From positions 1 to 59,687 of the forward strand of contig QHCE01000002.1 of NCBI GenBank assembly GCA_003243955.1: DNA of 59,687 nucleotides, given 5' to 3'. Origin of the DNA: Acidimicrobiales bacterium (GTDB lineage: Bacteria; Actinomycetota; Actinomycetes; Mycobacteriales; QHCE01). The position numbers and the translations under genes were made by a program. The notes below the pieces were generated by a model. The model saw only the letters and a program-made list of their open reading frames with translations, was not told where the DNA came from and made no database searches. Below, one piece after another: positions 38,099 to 47,726 of this stretch (the stretch's first letter is position 1; every line of letters begins with the position of its first letter).

Positions 38099-38145
38099 CG
38101 ACTTGACCAGCAGACCCTCCCGACGAACGGGGAAAGAGGCAAGCT

Positions 38146-39105
38146 CTAGCGGTGCGGACGGATGCCCCAGCTCCCTGTCCACCGCTGGCCGGGCTGTAAC
38201 ACGATCAAGCTCTCTCGACTGTTAAACGCATCTGGCGGGCAGGTCATGGGCTCGATCGCCACCACCTCACCGGAACGGCCAGTCACGCCCGCGCCGGTGT
38301 ACACCTGCAACCAGCCAAACGCCGAGTCTTGCCATACCTCGACGCCGCGCGAGCCGTCCGGCAGTGCAAGCCGGGAGCGAGCAATACCATCGGCGCCGTG
38401 CCGCACACCAGTGAACGTGGTATCCAGCGCAAGCTCGGCGACCGGAGTCAGCGAGCGGAAGTCGTACTCTGTCTCAGCCACTTGAACTCTGCTGATCGGC
38501 CGTTTTTGCTCATCAACGAGAAGTCGCCAGGTTACCGGCAGCTGCAGCATTAGACCGTCAAGCCGAACGCCAGGAACACCCACATAAGGATGCGCGCCAA
38601 GGCCGAACGGACAGGGCTTGTCACCTACGTTGGTCACGACATGCGTAGCTCGCAATCCATCAGATGACACATGCCACATAGTGGATAGCTTCAGCGGCCA
38701 TGGATATCCGGGCTGCGGAGCTAGCAGACAGCTCAGGGTCACGGCGTCATCTCGGCGCTGGGAGCACTGCCACGGCAGCCATCGAGACAGGCCGTGGATG
38801 GCGTTGTGCAGCTCGGGTTCAGAGTGCGGCAGCGAAAAGGAGTCACCACGAAAGTTGTAATCGCCGCCCGCGAGTCGATCGGGCCATGGCGCAAGGACCT
38901 GCCCAGCTGCCGCCGGTGGTAGCTGGTGCTCAGAGTAACCGGCGAGCAGTGCCTCACCACCGAACTCGTAACTACGGACTCCACCACCCAGCTGCACCAA
39001 CGTGGCCCGATGGTCGCCTGAGCTGATGCTCCACTGCTCCCCTGATGGGTAGGGCCAATCACCACCTACGCTGACCCGTTTTTGTCCAGACCACCGCACC
39101 GCCAT
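38146..39105 (-). CDS. aldose 1-epimerase family protein
   Basis: GAHPYVGVPGVRLDGLMLQLPVTWRLLVDEQKRP; LHNAIHGLSRWLPWQ. Confidence 0.9.
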   Translation of the reverse strand: MAVRWSGQKRVSVGGDWPYPSGEQWSISSGDHRATLVQLGGGVRSYEFGGEALLAGYSEHQLPPAAAGQVLAPWPDRLAGGDYNFRGDSFSLPHSEPELHNAIHGLSRWLPWQCSQRRDDAVTLSCLLAPQPGYPWPLKLSTMWHVSSDGLRATHVVTNVGDKPCPFGLGAHPYVGVPGVRLDGLMLQLPVTWRLLVDEQKRPISRVQVAETEYDFRSLTPVAELALDTTFTGVRHGADGIARSRLALPDGSRGVEVWQDSAFGWLQVYTGAGVTGRSGEVVAIEPMTCPPDAFNSRESLIVLQPGQRWTGSWGIRPHR

Positions 39106-39163
39106 GCATTACTCCTTAGAGGCCGACCACACGACCCTACCGACGCTGTAGTTTTGTCTATTG

Positions 39164-41239
39164 CTACTCGGCAACACTGGCTGAGGCAATGCGGTGTAGC
39201 GCAAGCGTGTGGCTAGTCTCGTTGCGCTCATCTTCGGCTCGCAGATAACCCGCTCCTACCGCAAGCGGTCGCACAAGCCTGCACTGCAGCGCGCCTTGGG
39301 CATCAATGAACCGGACCCATAGCCGCTGCTTGTCGGCGATACAGGCGTAAATTAAACCCAAGGTAGCTTCGCTGCCAGCGCCAAGGTCAGTATCTATTGC
39401 GCCGCTGCTATCCCTATCTGTGTTGCCGATGCGGGAAACCCGCTGCAGAATTCGGCGCCGCTCCTCGCCAGAATGTACCCGCGTAATTGCCTCCTGTGCG
39501 TCGCGCTGCAGTTGTTCGGAAGTGCAAGGAGGCGCCGGCCGTTTCTGCTCAATAGGCAAGGCACCGATCGCTCGCCGGCGGGTCGGAGCGCTGAGAACTA
39601 GCGCGCCGGAGGCATCTTCTTCGGCGGCGGCATATCCGGCCGATCTCAATGTTGACACTAGTGTTGCTGCTGCGATATGTGCGATGAGCACGGCCGGGGC
39701 TAACCGGCGGAGCCGCAGCTGCGCACAGCGCGGGTCGGCAAGGAGAGCGGCAATCAAAGATTCGTCAGCGCTGTGCAGATAGGCCGAGGCGCCTCCTATT
39801 CGCAAGCCACCGTGCCGACGGGCAGCGTCGTCAATGAGATAACTCAATGCCTGCGGAGTGCCGGTTGCGGAGTGAGTAGCAAAAAATCGGTGCAGATCGT
39901 CCCGGCTCCAGCCCGAGTCCAGTGCCCTACGCAAACTGTCGGCGGTGACACGATACACCGTGGCGGCACCGGCTGATTCCATGGTCGCCAACAGCGCAAT
40001 GTCATGGGCCAGCTCGTTGGTGAGTGGACCAGGTGCAATCACTGTGAGGTCCGCCTGGACCAGGACATGATCGACAGGTTCCGGTAGCAGTTTGCTGAGC
40101 ACGTCAGCCGAATCTTCACCGCTCAGCAGTGCGCGCCCAAAGCTGGTCAGTCCGTAGTGGTTAGGTGTTCTGCTATTCATGCCGAGTATCCCGAGCGTGG
40201 CAGCTTCGATGAGCACAGCCTGCACGATGGGTGTCTGCAGCCCATCAGGGGCGAGCTCAGCTGCCGCGATTCGCACCGGAGCTCGCCAGGTAAGTAGTTC
40301 CAACACCGCCGCTGGCGTGGTGACTGCAACAGTTGGGAGATCCGCGAAACAGGCGAGCAACTGCTCACGCAGCCACGGTGCCTCGGCACGAGTGAGTTCC
40401 GCGCTCAACGGGGCAATGCGTCGAGCGCGTTCGTCGCTGCGCTCAACAAAGCTCGGCTGGCGGCGCATGCTCAGCCATGCTCGGGCCAGCGTTGTCCAGC
40501 GTTGTCCAGGAGAGTCCGTTCGCCAGTGGTCGAAAACCGCGGTTGGTAGCCAGCTCTCGACCTCGCCGGCGGCGTCGATGCCCAGCAGTCCAGCGGCGTA
40601 ACAGAGCTCCAGCAGCACAGCAGCGATCTCGGCATCGATGCTTGCGCTCTTAGCTATACGAGACAGCTCGCGAGCGGAAACGCCGCCGGCGCGCAGTTGC
40701 TGGACTGGTTGCTGCGCGCAGGCGGTCAACAGTTGTTCGGCCAGCCGGATAAGTTCTGCTGCTGAGCCTGCTCCCGCATGATCTAGCGCGGCTGCATCAA
40801 TAACGGTGATTGGCAAGGCTGGGAGGCGCGGCGGAAGTGAGGGGCGCCGCGCAGCGAGCGGCTGCAGGAACTCGTTCTCCAACCTTCCGGCGACGAAGAG
40901 AGTGTCCCCTTTCGACCACGCCAAGGCCAGCCGCTGCAACGTGGTGTAAGCGCTACGGAGGGTCGCCGCGTCTGGTTCAGCTTGCAAGATTCTGGTCAGC
41001 TGCTGCCGCGGCTCGTCGTCGGTGGTGTGCAGCACGCTCAGTAGCACGAGCGTAACGTAATCCAGCTGGAGCGTGGCAAGGTCCAACGAGTTGCGGCTAG
41101 CAGCCCGGGCCGCTAAGGCGTCGAAATCCGGTGGCGGCGGATTCATCAGATCGGGGCGGGCAGTGAGCAGCGCTGACAGCGCTGGCTCGTCAAGCTCACG
41201 CAAGAATTGGGCGAACTCGGACGTGTCGGCGATAGTCAT
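39164..41239 (-). CDS. helicase-associated protein similar to mycobacterial Rv0862c (XPB partner-like)
   Basis: 691 aa; FAQFLRELDEPALSALLTARPDLMNPPPPDFDALAARAASR...DHVLVQADLTVIAPGPL. Confidence 0.85.
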   Translation of the reverse strand: MTIADTSEFAQFLRELDEPALSALLTARPDLMNPPPPDFDALAARAASRNSLDLATLQLDYVTLVLLSVLHTTDDEPRQQLTRILQAEPDAATLRSAYTTLQRLALAWSKGDTLFVAGRLENEFLQPLAARRPSLPPRLPALPITVIDAAALDHAGAGSAAELIRLAEQLLTACAQQPVQQLRAGGVSARELSRIAKSASIDAEIAAVLLELCYAAGLLGIDAAGEVESWLPTAVFDHWRTDSPGQRWTTLARAWLSMRRQPSFVERSDERARRIAPLSAELTRAEAPWLREQLLACFADLPTVAVTTPAAVLELLTWRAPVRIAAAELAPDGLQTPIVQAVLIEAATLGILGMNSRTPNHYGLTSFGRALLSGEDSADVLSKLLPEPVDHVLVQADLTVIAPGPLTNELAHDIALLATMESAGAATVYRVTADSLRRALDSGWSRDDLHRFFATHSATGTPQALSYLIDDAARRHGGLRIGGASAYLHSADESLIAALLADPRCAQLRLRRLAPAVLIAHIAAATLVSTLRSAGYAAAEEDASGALVLSAPTRRRAIGALPIEQKRPAPPCTSEQLQRDAQEAITRVHSGEERRRILQRVSRIGNTDRDSSGAIDTDLGAGSEATLGLIYACIADKQRLWVRFIDAQGALQCRLVRPLAVGAGYLRAEDERNETSHTLALHRIASASVAE

Positions 41240-41356
41240 CCCTACAACGCTATCCGACTTGCCAACGGAGAAATTCTTGGAGAGGCTTAGAGGGTGTTTA
41301 TAGTGTTCGGTGATACTGGGAGCTCTAGCATTTCGGGTCTAATCAAAGGAGCGGTG

Positions 41357-41575
41357 ATGGGTGCACAGCGGGACTCGCGACCGGAAACTACAACGGTGGG
41401 CATCCAGGGCGGCAAACTACAGGTTTCAGAGTTGCTCGGCGAGTTTCAGGGGGCAAGTAGTCCATTCGGCGACATACGCTTTCCGCTGCCACCCCATGAG
41501 CTTCGTGAACCTGGCGTCAAACTTCCTATGCCAACTGCTTCCGCCCATGAAACTGCGCAGCTGACTGAGCAGCGG
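41357..41575 (+). CDS. small hypothetical protein
   Basis: ATG after aaagga; divergent from the Rv0862c-like gene. Confidence 0.5.
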
Positions 41576-41695
41576 TGACGGACGAAGCCAAGCCATCCCA
41601 GCTACTATATTTAAGGCGCCCGCTTATCTACTGTAGTGCGTGCTGAAGCAACACCGAGTAGACCAGAAACATCATCAAGAAAGACGAGTTGCAAC

Positions 41696-42082
41696 GTGCC
41701 CACAGGCAAGGTCAAGTGGTATGACACCGACAAAGGTTTCGGCTTCCTGTCTCGAGACGACGGCGGCGATGTTTTCGTGCACCGCGGAGCACTGCCGTCC
41801 GGCGTTGACGAGCTCAATGTGGGCGCCCGAGTGGAATTCGGCATAGTAACCGGACGCAAAGGCGATCAAGCGTTGTCCGTGCGGGTACTGGATCCCATCC
41901 CATCCTTGAGTACAGCGCACCGCCGTCCCACCGATGAGCTACACGGCCTCATCGAGGACACGATCAAAGTGCTCGAGGCAAAGATCCAGCCAGATTTACG
42001 CCGGGGTCGATATCCGGATCGAAAAGTCGCTAGCAAACTCGCCGAGATGGTTCATGCAATCGCCCGCGAGCTAGAAGGCTAG
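41696..42082 (+). CDS. cold-shock domain protein
   Basis: GTG start; [48 protein letters not shown]. Confidence 0.93.
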   Translation: MPTGKVKWYDTDKGFGFLSRDDGGDVFVHRGALPSGVDELNVGARVEFGIVTGRKGDQALSVRVLDPIPSLSTAHRRPTDELHGLIEDTIKVLEAKIQPDLRRGRYPDRKVASKLAEMVHAIARELEG

Positions 42083-42086
42083 AGCG

Positions 42087-42222
42087 CCTGCCAAAAAGCC
42101 CCTGCCGGCACCATGCGTGTGCGGGGGCACCCACACACGGGCGTTCGCCTTGCCTATGCCCGGCGTAGCTTGCGAGCCGGCAATGGGTATGGCGTAGGCG
42201 GCGGCTCCTGCGGCCTTGGCAG
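42087..42222 (-). repeat. ~136-bp structured intergenic element, copy 1
   Basis: Reverse complement ctgccaaggccgcaggagccgccgc...gccggcaggggctttttggcagg closely matches 47727-47863; terminal CTGCCAA/TTGGCAG pairing. Confidence 0.85.
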
Positions 42223-42253
42223 AAACCAATGGAGCAGGCGCTTTAAGGTCAAT

Positions 42254-43606
42254 TTACAATTCAGGCGTTCGCTGAGCCACAGTCCACAGCCGTAGAGCGG
42301 CAACTGCCGCAGCTCCCACGCATATCGCGGCAAGGCTCAGCCCCCAGTGTCCGGCAAGTGGAATGAGGCCAACGGCGCCGCCAAATACCCAAGCTAGCTG
42401 GAGCAGCGTTTCAGAGCGCCCAAACGCGCTGGCCCGATAACCTTCGTCGGCGCCCTGCGCAATCACCGCGTCCACACCCAATTTGCACAGCCCACTCGAC
42501 AGTGCGGTGATAAACGCCAGGCCGATCGCAGCCGGCAAACTGTAGGTCGCGGCAGCACCGGCACAAGCTAGCGTCGCCGCCAGCGCCGCTGCGACATGCA
42601 GTCGCAGCGGGTGACGAAGTTTGAGCCTGGTCCCCACTACAGTCGCGACTAGCGAGCCCAGCCCTAACGCACCCACAACAGCGCCTAAAGCTACTGCCGC
42701 CGGTGGGCCAAGATTGTCCTCGCGAGTACGGAACGCGAAGTACAGCGTCAAAAACCCATAGAGTGCGCGCAGCGCACTAGTGGCAACCAAAGCAGTCCAG
42801 ATCTCCGTACTGAACAGCCTTACGCTGGTCTTATGGCCGGGGAACTGGAGCATGCGCGGCAACGCCTCGGGGCGTTGCGAGTCCGCTCGCGGGGGTAGCC
42901 GAAGTGCTGAAATCATGCCTACAACGAACACTACCGCCGCGCCGCGGAGCGCCCATTCCACACCAAAATGCGCAAGCAGAACAGCCGCACCGCCAGCGAT
43001 AGCACCCGCGATCATGCCGGCCAGGGACCCTCGCGCATTGGCCTCCACCAACGTCAGGCGCTCGGGTAAAAGCCGGGGTACAGCGGCACTGCGAGCTACA
43101 CCATATGCTCGGGAGAGCACGAGCACCCCGAACGCGGCCGGATACAAAATCCAACTATGCAGCTGGCTGGCGATCAGCCATGCCAGGAATGCCCGGGCGA
43201 GCATGGTAGTGGCCAGCGCGTACCTGCGGCCGTGCCGAAAACGGTCCAGAATCGGCCCCACCGCGGGCGCTAGCAGCGCAAACGGCGCCATGGTGATCAG
43301 GAGATACAGGCCCACCTGCAGCCGGGCCTCACCCACAGGAACGTTGAAGAAAATGGTTCCGGCAAGTGCAACCGCAATCGCGGCATCACCTGCTACCGAC
43401 GCCGCATGTAGATCGATCAGGCGGTGCATGCCGGTTTGGCCCGCACCGTCGGCGTTTCGGGCTTTGATTACCCGTTCCCAGCCCCTTCGGCAGGCCTTAA
43501 CGGCTTTTCGTCCGAAGCGGCGTGCGCCGCGCAGCCGCTTGACAGGCACCGTGGGCGGCGCGGTCGGGCTGCTGCCCTGTGTAGAGTCGTCGATCATCGT
43601 GTCCAT
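42254..43606 (-). CDS. MFS-type membrane protein (Rv0876c-like)
   Basis: 450 aa multi-TM; DLHAASVAGDAAIAVALAGTIFFNVPVGEARLQVGLYLLITMAPFALLAPAVGPILDRFRHGRR. Confidence 0.88.
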   Translation of the reverse strand: MDTMIDDSTQGSSPTAPPTVPVKRLRGARRFGRKAVKACRRGWERVIKARNADGAGQTGMHRLIDLHAASVAGDAAIAVALAGTIFFNVPVGEARLQVGLYLLITMAPFALLAPAVGPILDRFRHGRRYALATTMLARAFLAWLIASQLHSWILYPAAFGVLVLSRAYGVARSAAVPRLLPERLTLVEANARGSLAGMIAGAIAGGAAVLLAHFGVEWALRGAAVVFVVGMISALRLPPRADSQRPEALPRMLQFPGHKTSVRLFSTEIWTALVATSALRALYGFLTLYFAFRTREDNLGPPAAVALGAVVGALGLGSLVATVVGTRLKLRHPLRLHVAAALAATLACAGAAATYSLPAAIGLAFITALSSGLCKLGVDAVIAQGADEGYRASAFGRSETLLQLAWVFGGAVGLIPLAGHWGLSLAAICVGAAAVAALRLWTVAQRTPEL

Positions 43607-43719
43607 GGCTGCCGCAACTTTAAGAGGTCGTGCTCCCGTTGAAATCCCTCCATCGCCCTGCTGCCCCTATGCCGCGGGTGTGGTTCTGTGAAAATGCGCA
43701 CAAAGGGGCGGGGCAGCGC

Positions 43720-44484
43720 ATGAAGAGGATGGTAGGAAAAAATACCCTGGTGAGTATTGACCTCCCGGCGCAGCCTGCCCGGTCCGCAGCGATTCGTCTC
43801 GACGCGACGTGTGCGCAAGCCGCCGATCTTGCCCGAGCGGCTCTCGTAGCCGTGGTGGGAGAAGCTTGTGTGGGTGAACATTTACAGGCGGTGGGGATCG
43901 CAGAGCGCCTTGTCGAGCATCGATTTGCGGCATTCCAGCCGGGGTACGTTGCCTGGTATTGGTCGGTGACGACCGCGCGGGCGCCGCGCGGTAAGCAGGT
44001 GACCGTCTGCGATGTGGCGTTACTGCCGGCAGAGCAGGCGCTACTAGCTCCTGCGTGGGTGCCGTGGAGCAGGCGGCTGCGACCAGGCGATGTGGGCGTG
44101 GGGGATCTACTGCCAGCTGCGGCCGATGATGAGCGGCTCGCGCCATCATTCCTGCTTCCCGAAGACGTCCCGCTTTCCGACGATAATCTTCCAAACCCCG
44201 ATGAACAAGTGGGCAAGATCCCAGGCGTAGGCCGACCTCGTGTGATGAGCGTGCTGGGCAGAGAACAAGCCGCGCAGCGCTGGTATGACTCCGATGCGGG
44301 CCCGGAAGCCCAACTAGCCAAAGCTACTCGCGAACGCTGCGGCACCTGCGGATTCTACGTACAGCTATCCGGTTCACTAGGTGCCGCGTTTGGGGCGTGC
44401 GCCAATTTGTACGCTCCCGATGACGGTAGAATCGTCAGCGCCGACCACGGTTGTGGTGCCCATTCGGAGGCAGTCGCGGTGTGA
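43720..44484 (+). CDS. DUF3027 family protein
   Basis: AADLARAALVAVVGEACVGEHL...VAWYWSVTTARAPRGKQVTVCDVALLPAEQALLAPAWVPWSRRLRPGDVGVGDLLP; C-terminal CGTCGFY zinc ribbon-like; exact start uncertain. Confidence 0.9.
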   Translation: MKRMVGKNTLVSIDLPAQPARSAAIRLDATCAQAADLARAALVAVVGEACVGEHLQAVGIAERLVEHRFAAFQPGYVAWYWSVTTARAPRGKQVTVCDVALLPAEQALLAPAWVPWSRRLRPGDVGVGDLLPAAADDERLAPSFLLPEDVPLSDDNLPNPDEQVGKIPGVGRPRVMSVLGREQAAQRWYDSDAGPEAQLAKATRERCGTCGFYVQLSGSLGAAFGACANLYAPDDGRIVSADHGCGAHSEAVAV

Positions 44485-44512
44485 TGCGCGAGCGGCACGT
44501 GGCTGTGGAGCG

Positions 44513-44758
44513 CTACTTGGGCCGTTGAGTCGCTCGCGTGATGCGTTTAGCGCCTAATGTACCCAGAATGCCGATCAATATGCCGCTATAGGCCGTGCCC
44601 AGCCACCATGTGCGTCCATGTTCGCCGAGCCAGTCCTGCCCAAACAGCGTGAGCGCGGCAGCGGCAAGCACCCAGATCAATGTGCCGACGAGGCTCACCC
44701 CTACTAGGTTGAGCTCCAGCGGGGGAGGTGGAAGTTGGGTGCGTGGCGTGTGCGGCAT
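44513..44758 (-). CDS. DUF2530 family membrane protein
   Basis: LELNLVGVSLVGTLIWVLAAAALTLFGQDWLGEHGRTWWLGTAYSGILIGILGTLGAKR. Confidence 0.8.
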   Translation of the reverse strand: MPHTPRTQLPPPPLELNLVGVSLVGTLIWVLAAAALTLFGQDWLGEHGRTWWLGTAYSGILIGILGTLGAKRITRATQRPK

Positions 44759-44836
44759 GGGCTCACGTTAGCCGATATCGTGGCACACTATTCGACGATA
44801 GGTCCGTAAAGCTTCCCGAGGTATCGGAGATGGCAG

Positions 44837-45445
44837 TTGGCCAGCGTGGTGCTTCCTGTGGGGCACGTCTTGGGCCCGTTCTTCACCGATGAGCACGCCG
44901 AGATTCCAGAATCCGTCGATATTCGGCTCGGCGAGGAACTGATCTCCATTCCCTCGGGCGCCTACGCGGTTTGGGCGGCCGCACACGGCGAGCCTGGGGT
45001 AGACAGCGGGATGCCGCGGGCCGCAACGATCGCCGCCGCGGCGCAGCTGGTCGATGAGCCGGATCGGTGGTTTGACCAACTCACCGCGCGGAGCCTGTTG
45101 GTCGAACTGCCCGACACTCCCCAGGCGCGACAGCGTTTTGCCCGTTCGCATCGGGTGCTGCCGCTGGCCCTGGGCCTGGGGAATTCGGCGGAACATCCGG
45201 ATCGGTTTATAGTGGGAATGGTGGGTGCTCCAGCGGTTACGCTGCCCGCTTCGGCGTTTTTGGCCTGGATGTTTGGCCATCGCTACCCCAGTTTGTGGCA
45301 GACGTGCGAGAATGTAGTGAATACGACACAGCTCATGATTGGTGCGGAAGTGGATCCAGCCGCCGTACTGGCAGACGTGATCACGCTCCTATCACCGCTG
45401 CTGGTCCACGGATGCGCGTGCCTAGATCGGAGGACCGATGGTTGA
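44837..45445 (+). CDS. uncharacterised family, paralog A of three
   Basis: PVGHVLGPFFT...SGAYAVWAAAHG...FARSHRVLPLALGLGNSAEHPDRFIVGMVGAP...SLW shared with 46163 and 46936 ORFs. Confidence 0.85.
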   Translation: MASVVLPVGHVLGPFFTDEHAEIPESVDIRLGEELISIPSGAYAVWAAAHGEPGVDSGMPRAATIAAAAQLVDEPDRWFDQLTARSLLVELPDTPQARQRFARSHRVLPLALGLGNSAEHPDRFIVGMVGAPAVTLPASAFLAWMFGHRYPSLWQTCENVVNTTQLMIGAEVDPAAVLADVITLLSPLLVHGCACLDRRTDG

Positions 45446-46163
45446 GGAAGCCCTCCCGGTGGCTGAGGGAGCGCCCCCGGTGCGGCCGGCACGCTCCTTG
45501 TGGCTGCACCGATTGCTGTATTCGTTTGTTCCTGCTGCCGGCTCCGCCGGTGCGGTGGGCGGGGCGATAGGGGGCGCTTATGGAGGCATCGCGGGCGCCG
45601 CATTGGGCATGACCATAGGCGTTATGGGCAGTATTGGACTATACGCCGCAATAAGAGCATACAAAGACCATAAAGAGCACACGGAGCATCTAGTAGAGCT
45701 TCACAAGCAGTTCCCTAACGACCCCGAAGGTTTACACGCTGCGGTGAAAGCGGAGCGGGGGAAACACCGCCTCCAGAGGGTGCTGGGCACCGGAATTGTG
45801 GCCGGGGCAATGGGGATAACCGGTATCGGTGTCCCAGCCATGACGGCGCTGCCCGCGCTCGCAGTGGGCGCTGCGGCGCTAGGCGCAGCCTACCTGGCTA
45901 CTCGGGCATTCCTCGCGGGCAAAAACCGCTTGACCGATCCCAAACACCTCCGGAATGCCGAGGCCGGAGGGGTTCCGGAGGCAGATCCCGAAGAGGCTCC
46001 GGACAATTCCGATCAACCACGGGTAAATCAGCCGTTTGCGGCAAGGTTTAGCGATAGGGAGGTAATCCCTCCTCCCAGCGCTCATACGCAGCCCAGCCCT
46101 CAATATCCATCTTTACCTGCCGGTATGCAGCGGCCCGTTTCAGCTGCGCATGGCCGCGGTTGA
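45438..46163 (+). CDS. glycine-rich membrane protein with proline-rich C-terminus
   Basis: AGSAGAVGGAIGGAYGGIAGAALGMTIGVMGSIGLYAAI and GTGIVAGAMGITGIGVPAMTALPALAVGAAALGAAYLATRAF; overlaps neighbours at both ends. Confidence 0.85.
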   Translation: MVEEALPVAEGAPPVRPARSLWLHRLLYSFVPAAGSAGAVGGAIGGAYGGIAGAALGMTIGVMGSIGLYAAIRAYKDHKEHTEHLVELHKQFPNDPEGLHAAVKAERGKHRLQRVLGTGIVAGAMGITGIGVPAMTALPALAVGAAALGAAYLATRAFLAGKNRLTDPKHLRNAEAGGVPEADPEEAPDNSDQPRVNQPFAARFSDREVIPPPSAHTQPSPQYPSLPAGMQRPVSAAHGRG

Positions 46164-46786
46164 TGGCCTTTCCTGTGGTTGCTCCGTTGGTTCCGATTGG
46201 CCAGTTTATTGGCACCATGTTTGCTGGTCCTGTGCCTGCCTCTAACACTGCTGGCCAGGCGCAAAGCTGGGGCTACGGGGTTAGGCTCGGAACGGAGCTG
46301 GAAGACCTGAACGAGTCGGAATTCGGCATCTGGGCGCTCTCGCACGGCACCGGAAACGATAAGGTGAACACCGCATCGCGGGGCGCCGTAGAAAAGCTTG
46401 CCAGACAGTTGGACATTGCCGATGCGCAGCATAGTACCGATGCCTTGCTGCAGCGTGGCCTGCTGGCGCGGGTGCTCCCGGTGGCGGCGCAGGCTCGCGG
46501 ATTCGCCCAACATCACCAGCTCATGCCACTGGGCATGGGGCTAGGTAACAGCGCCAGCGCGTTGGGGGCATTCACCATTGGTCAGCCAGGGTTTCCTCGA
46601 GCAACAGTGAGCGCGGTCATTTTCGATGTCTGGGCATTCAGCGCACAGGGCGCTTCGCTCTGGCAAGCGTGCGAGAAAACCGCGGATTGGGGGGAGGAAC
46701 TCACCCCGGAGAGTCTCGCGCTACTGGTGCTGCAAGCGTTGCCGGTGCTGCTGGCCACCGACGCGGCCTACATAGACGTGTGCTGA
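46163..46786 (+). CDS. uncharacterised family, paralog C of three
   Basis: PIGQFIGTMFAG...ESEFGIWALSHG...FAQHHQLMPLGMGLGNSASALGAFTIGQPGFP...SLWQAC. Confidence 0.85.
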   Translation: MAFPVVAPLVPIGQFIGTMFAGPVPASNTAGQAQSWGYGVRLGTELEDLNESEFGIWALSHGTGNDKVNTASRGAVEKLARQLDIADAQHSTDALLQRGLLARVLPVAAQARGFAQHHQLMPLGMGLGNSASALGAFTIGQPGFPRATVSAVIFDVWAFSAQGASLWQACEKTADWGEELTPESLALLVLQALPVLLATDAAYIDVC

Positions 46787-46935
46787 GCAAGTTCTGCCAG
46801 ACAAGTACTGTCCAGTATAGGAAACTGCGACCCCGTAGAATCTCAGCACAAATCGCCGGGTGTTCTTGCCCATCGTATAGTGCATTCGAGTAGGCTCAGC
46901 AGAATATGTAGTTGCGCTTATAGGAGGTCGGCAAC

Positions 46936-47583
46936 GTGGTTGCTCTAGTTGTGCCGGTTGGGCATTTTGCCGGCCCCATGCACACGTCCACCGAGGCTGA
47001 GGTTCCAGAATCGTTTGAGGTTCGGTTCCGTGACGGTGTGTTTTCGCTGTCTGCCGAGGAATACGCGGTGTGGGCGGTCTCGCATGGTGATCCGGAAAAA
47101 GTCTCCAAGCAGCCGCAGTCGCGCCCGGTGGTTGAAGGCGCCGCCAAGGCGGCGGGTGTGGACGAGCCCGGCCCGATCTTTGATTCGCTGATCGACGATG
47201 GCTTACTGGTCTCGGTGATGCCTACCGGTAAATCGAGCCAAACGTTCGCTGAGCAGCATCAGATGGTGCCGTTGGCGCTGGGTCTGGGTAACAGTGCGCA
47301 GAACCCGGCCGAGTTCCAAATTGGGTTGCCCAACGCCCCCAGGGTTTCAGTGGGTTATGACGTTTACCATATGTGGCTGTTCTGCCACCGGCAGCCCACT
47401 TTGTGGGAAGCGATCACCACCATCGCCAAGGAAGCCGAGGAAGCCAACACCGAAGAGCCCAACGCTGAAGGTGAGGAGAAAGTTGAGCTGGTCTCCGATC
47501 CGGATGTCCTCCTCAAGGCGCTACTAGCGGCACTACCGGTGTTGATCTCCACTAGCTGCGTATTCATAGACCGCAGGCCGTAG
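46936..47583 (+). CDS. uncharacterised family, paralog D of three
   Basis: PVGHFAGPMHTSTEAEVPESFEVRF...AEEYAVWAVSHG...FAEQHQMVPLALGLGNSAQNPAEFQIGLPNAP...TLWEA. Confidence 0.88.
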   Translation: MVALVVPVGHFAGPMHTSTEAEVPESFEVRFRDGVFSLSAEEYAVWAVSHGDPEKVSKQPQSRPVVEGAAKAAGVDEPGPIFDSLIDDGLLVSVMPTGKSSQTFAEQHQMVPLALGLGNSAQNPAEFQIGLPNAPRVSVGYDVYHMWLFCHRQPTLWEAITTIAKEAEEANTEEPNAEGEEKVELVSDPDVLLKALLAALPVLISTSCVFIDRRP

Positions 47584-47726
47584 CAGAGGAATGTGTTTTA
47601 GTTAGCGCTTAAGTAAGCTCCATACCTCTCAAAGGTCTGGTATTTTCGCCTGGCTTAGCTCTTACACCTTAGAGGCTCCGCCGCTGAGCCGATTGTCGCG
47701 ATCTAACTCGATCAGCAAACGTGCAT

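Noticed and set aside
42113-42295. 60-aa plus-strand ORF over element copy 1
   Set aside because: Runs antisense to the conserved element and into the MFS 3' end; no homologous frame in copy 2.
44837-47583. ESX/EspG-type secretion chaperones
   Set aside because: Three actinobacterial paralogs near a membrane protein prompted the idea, but length and motifs do not fit EspG, and no EccC, WXG100 or PE/PPE genes are nearby.
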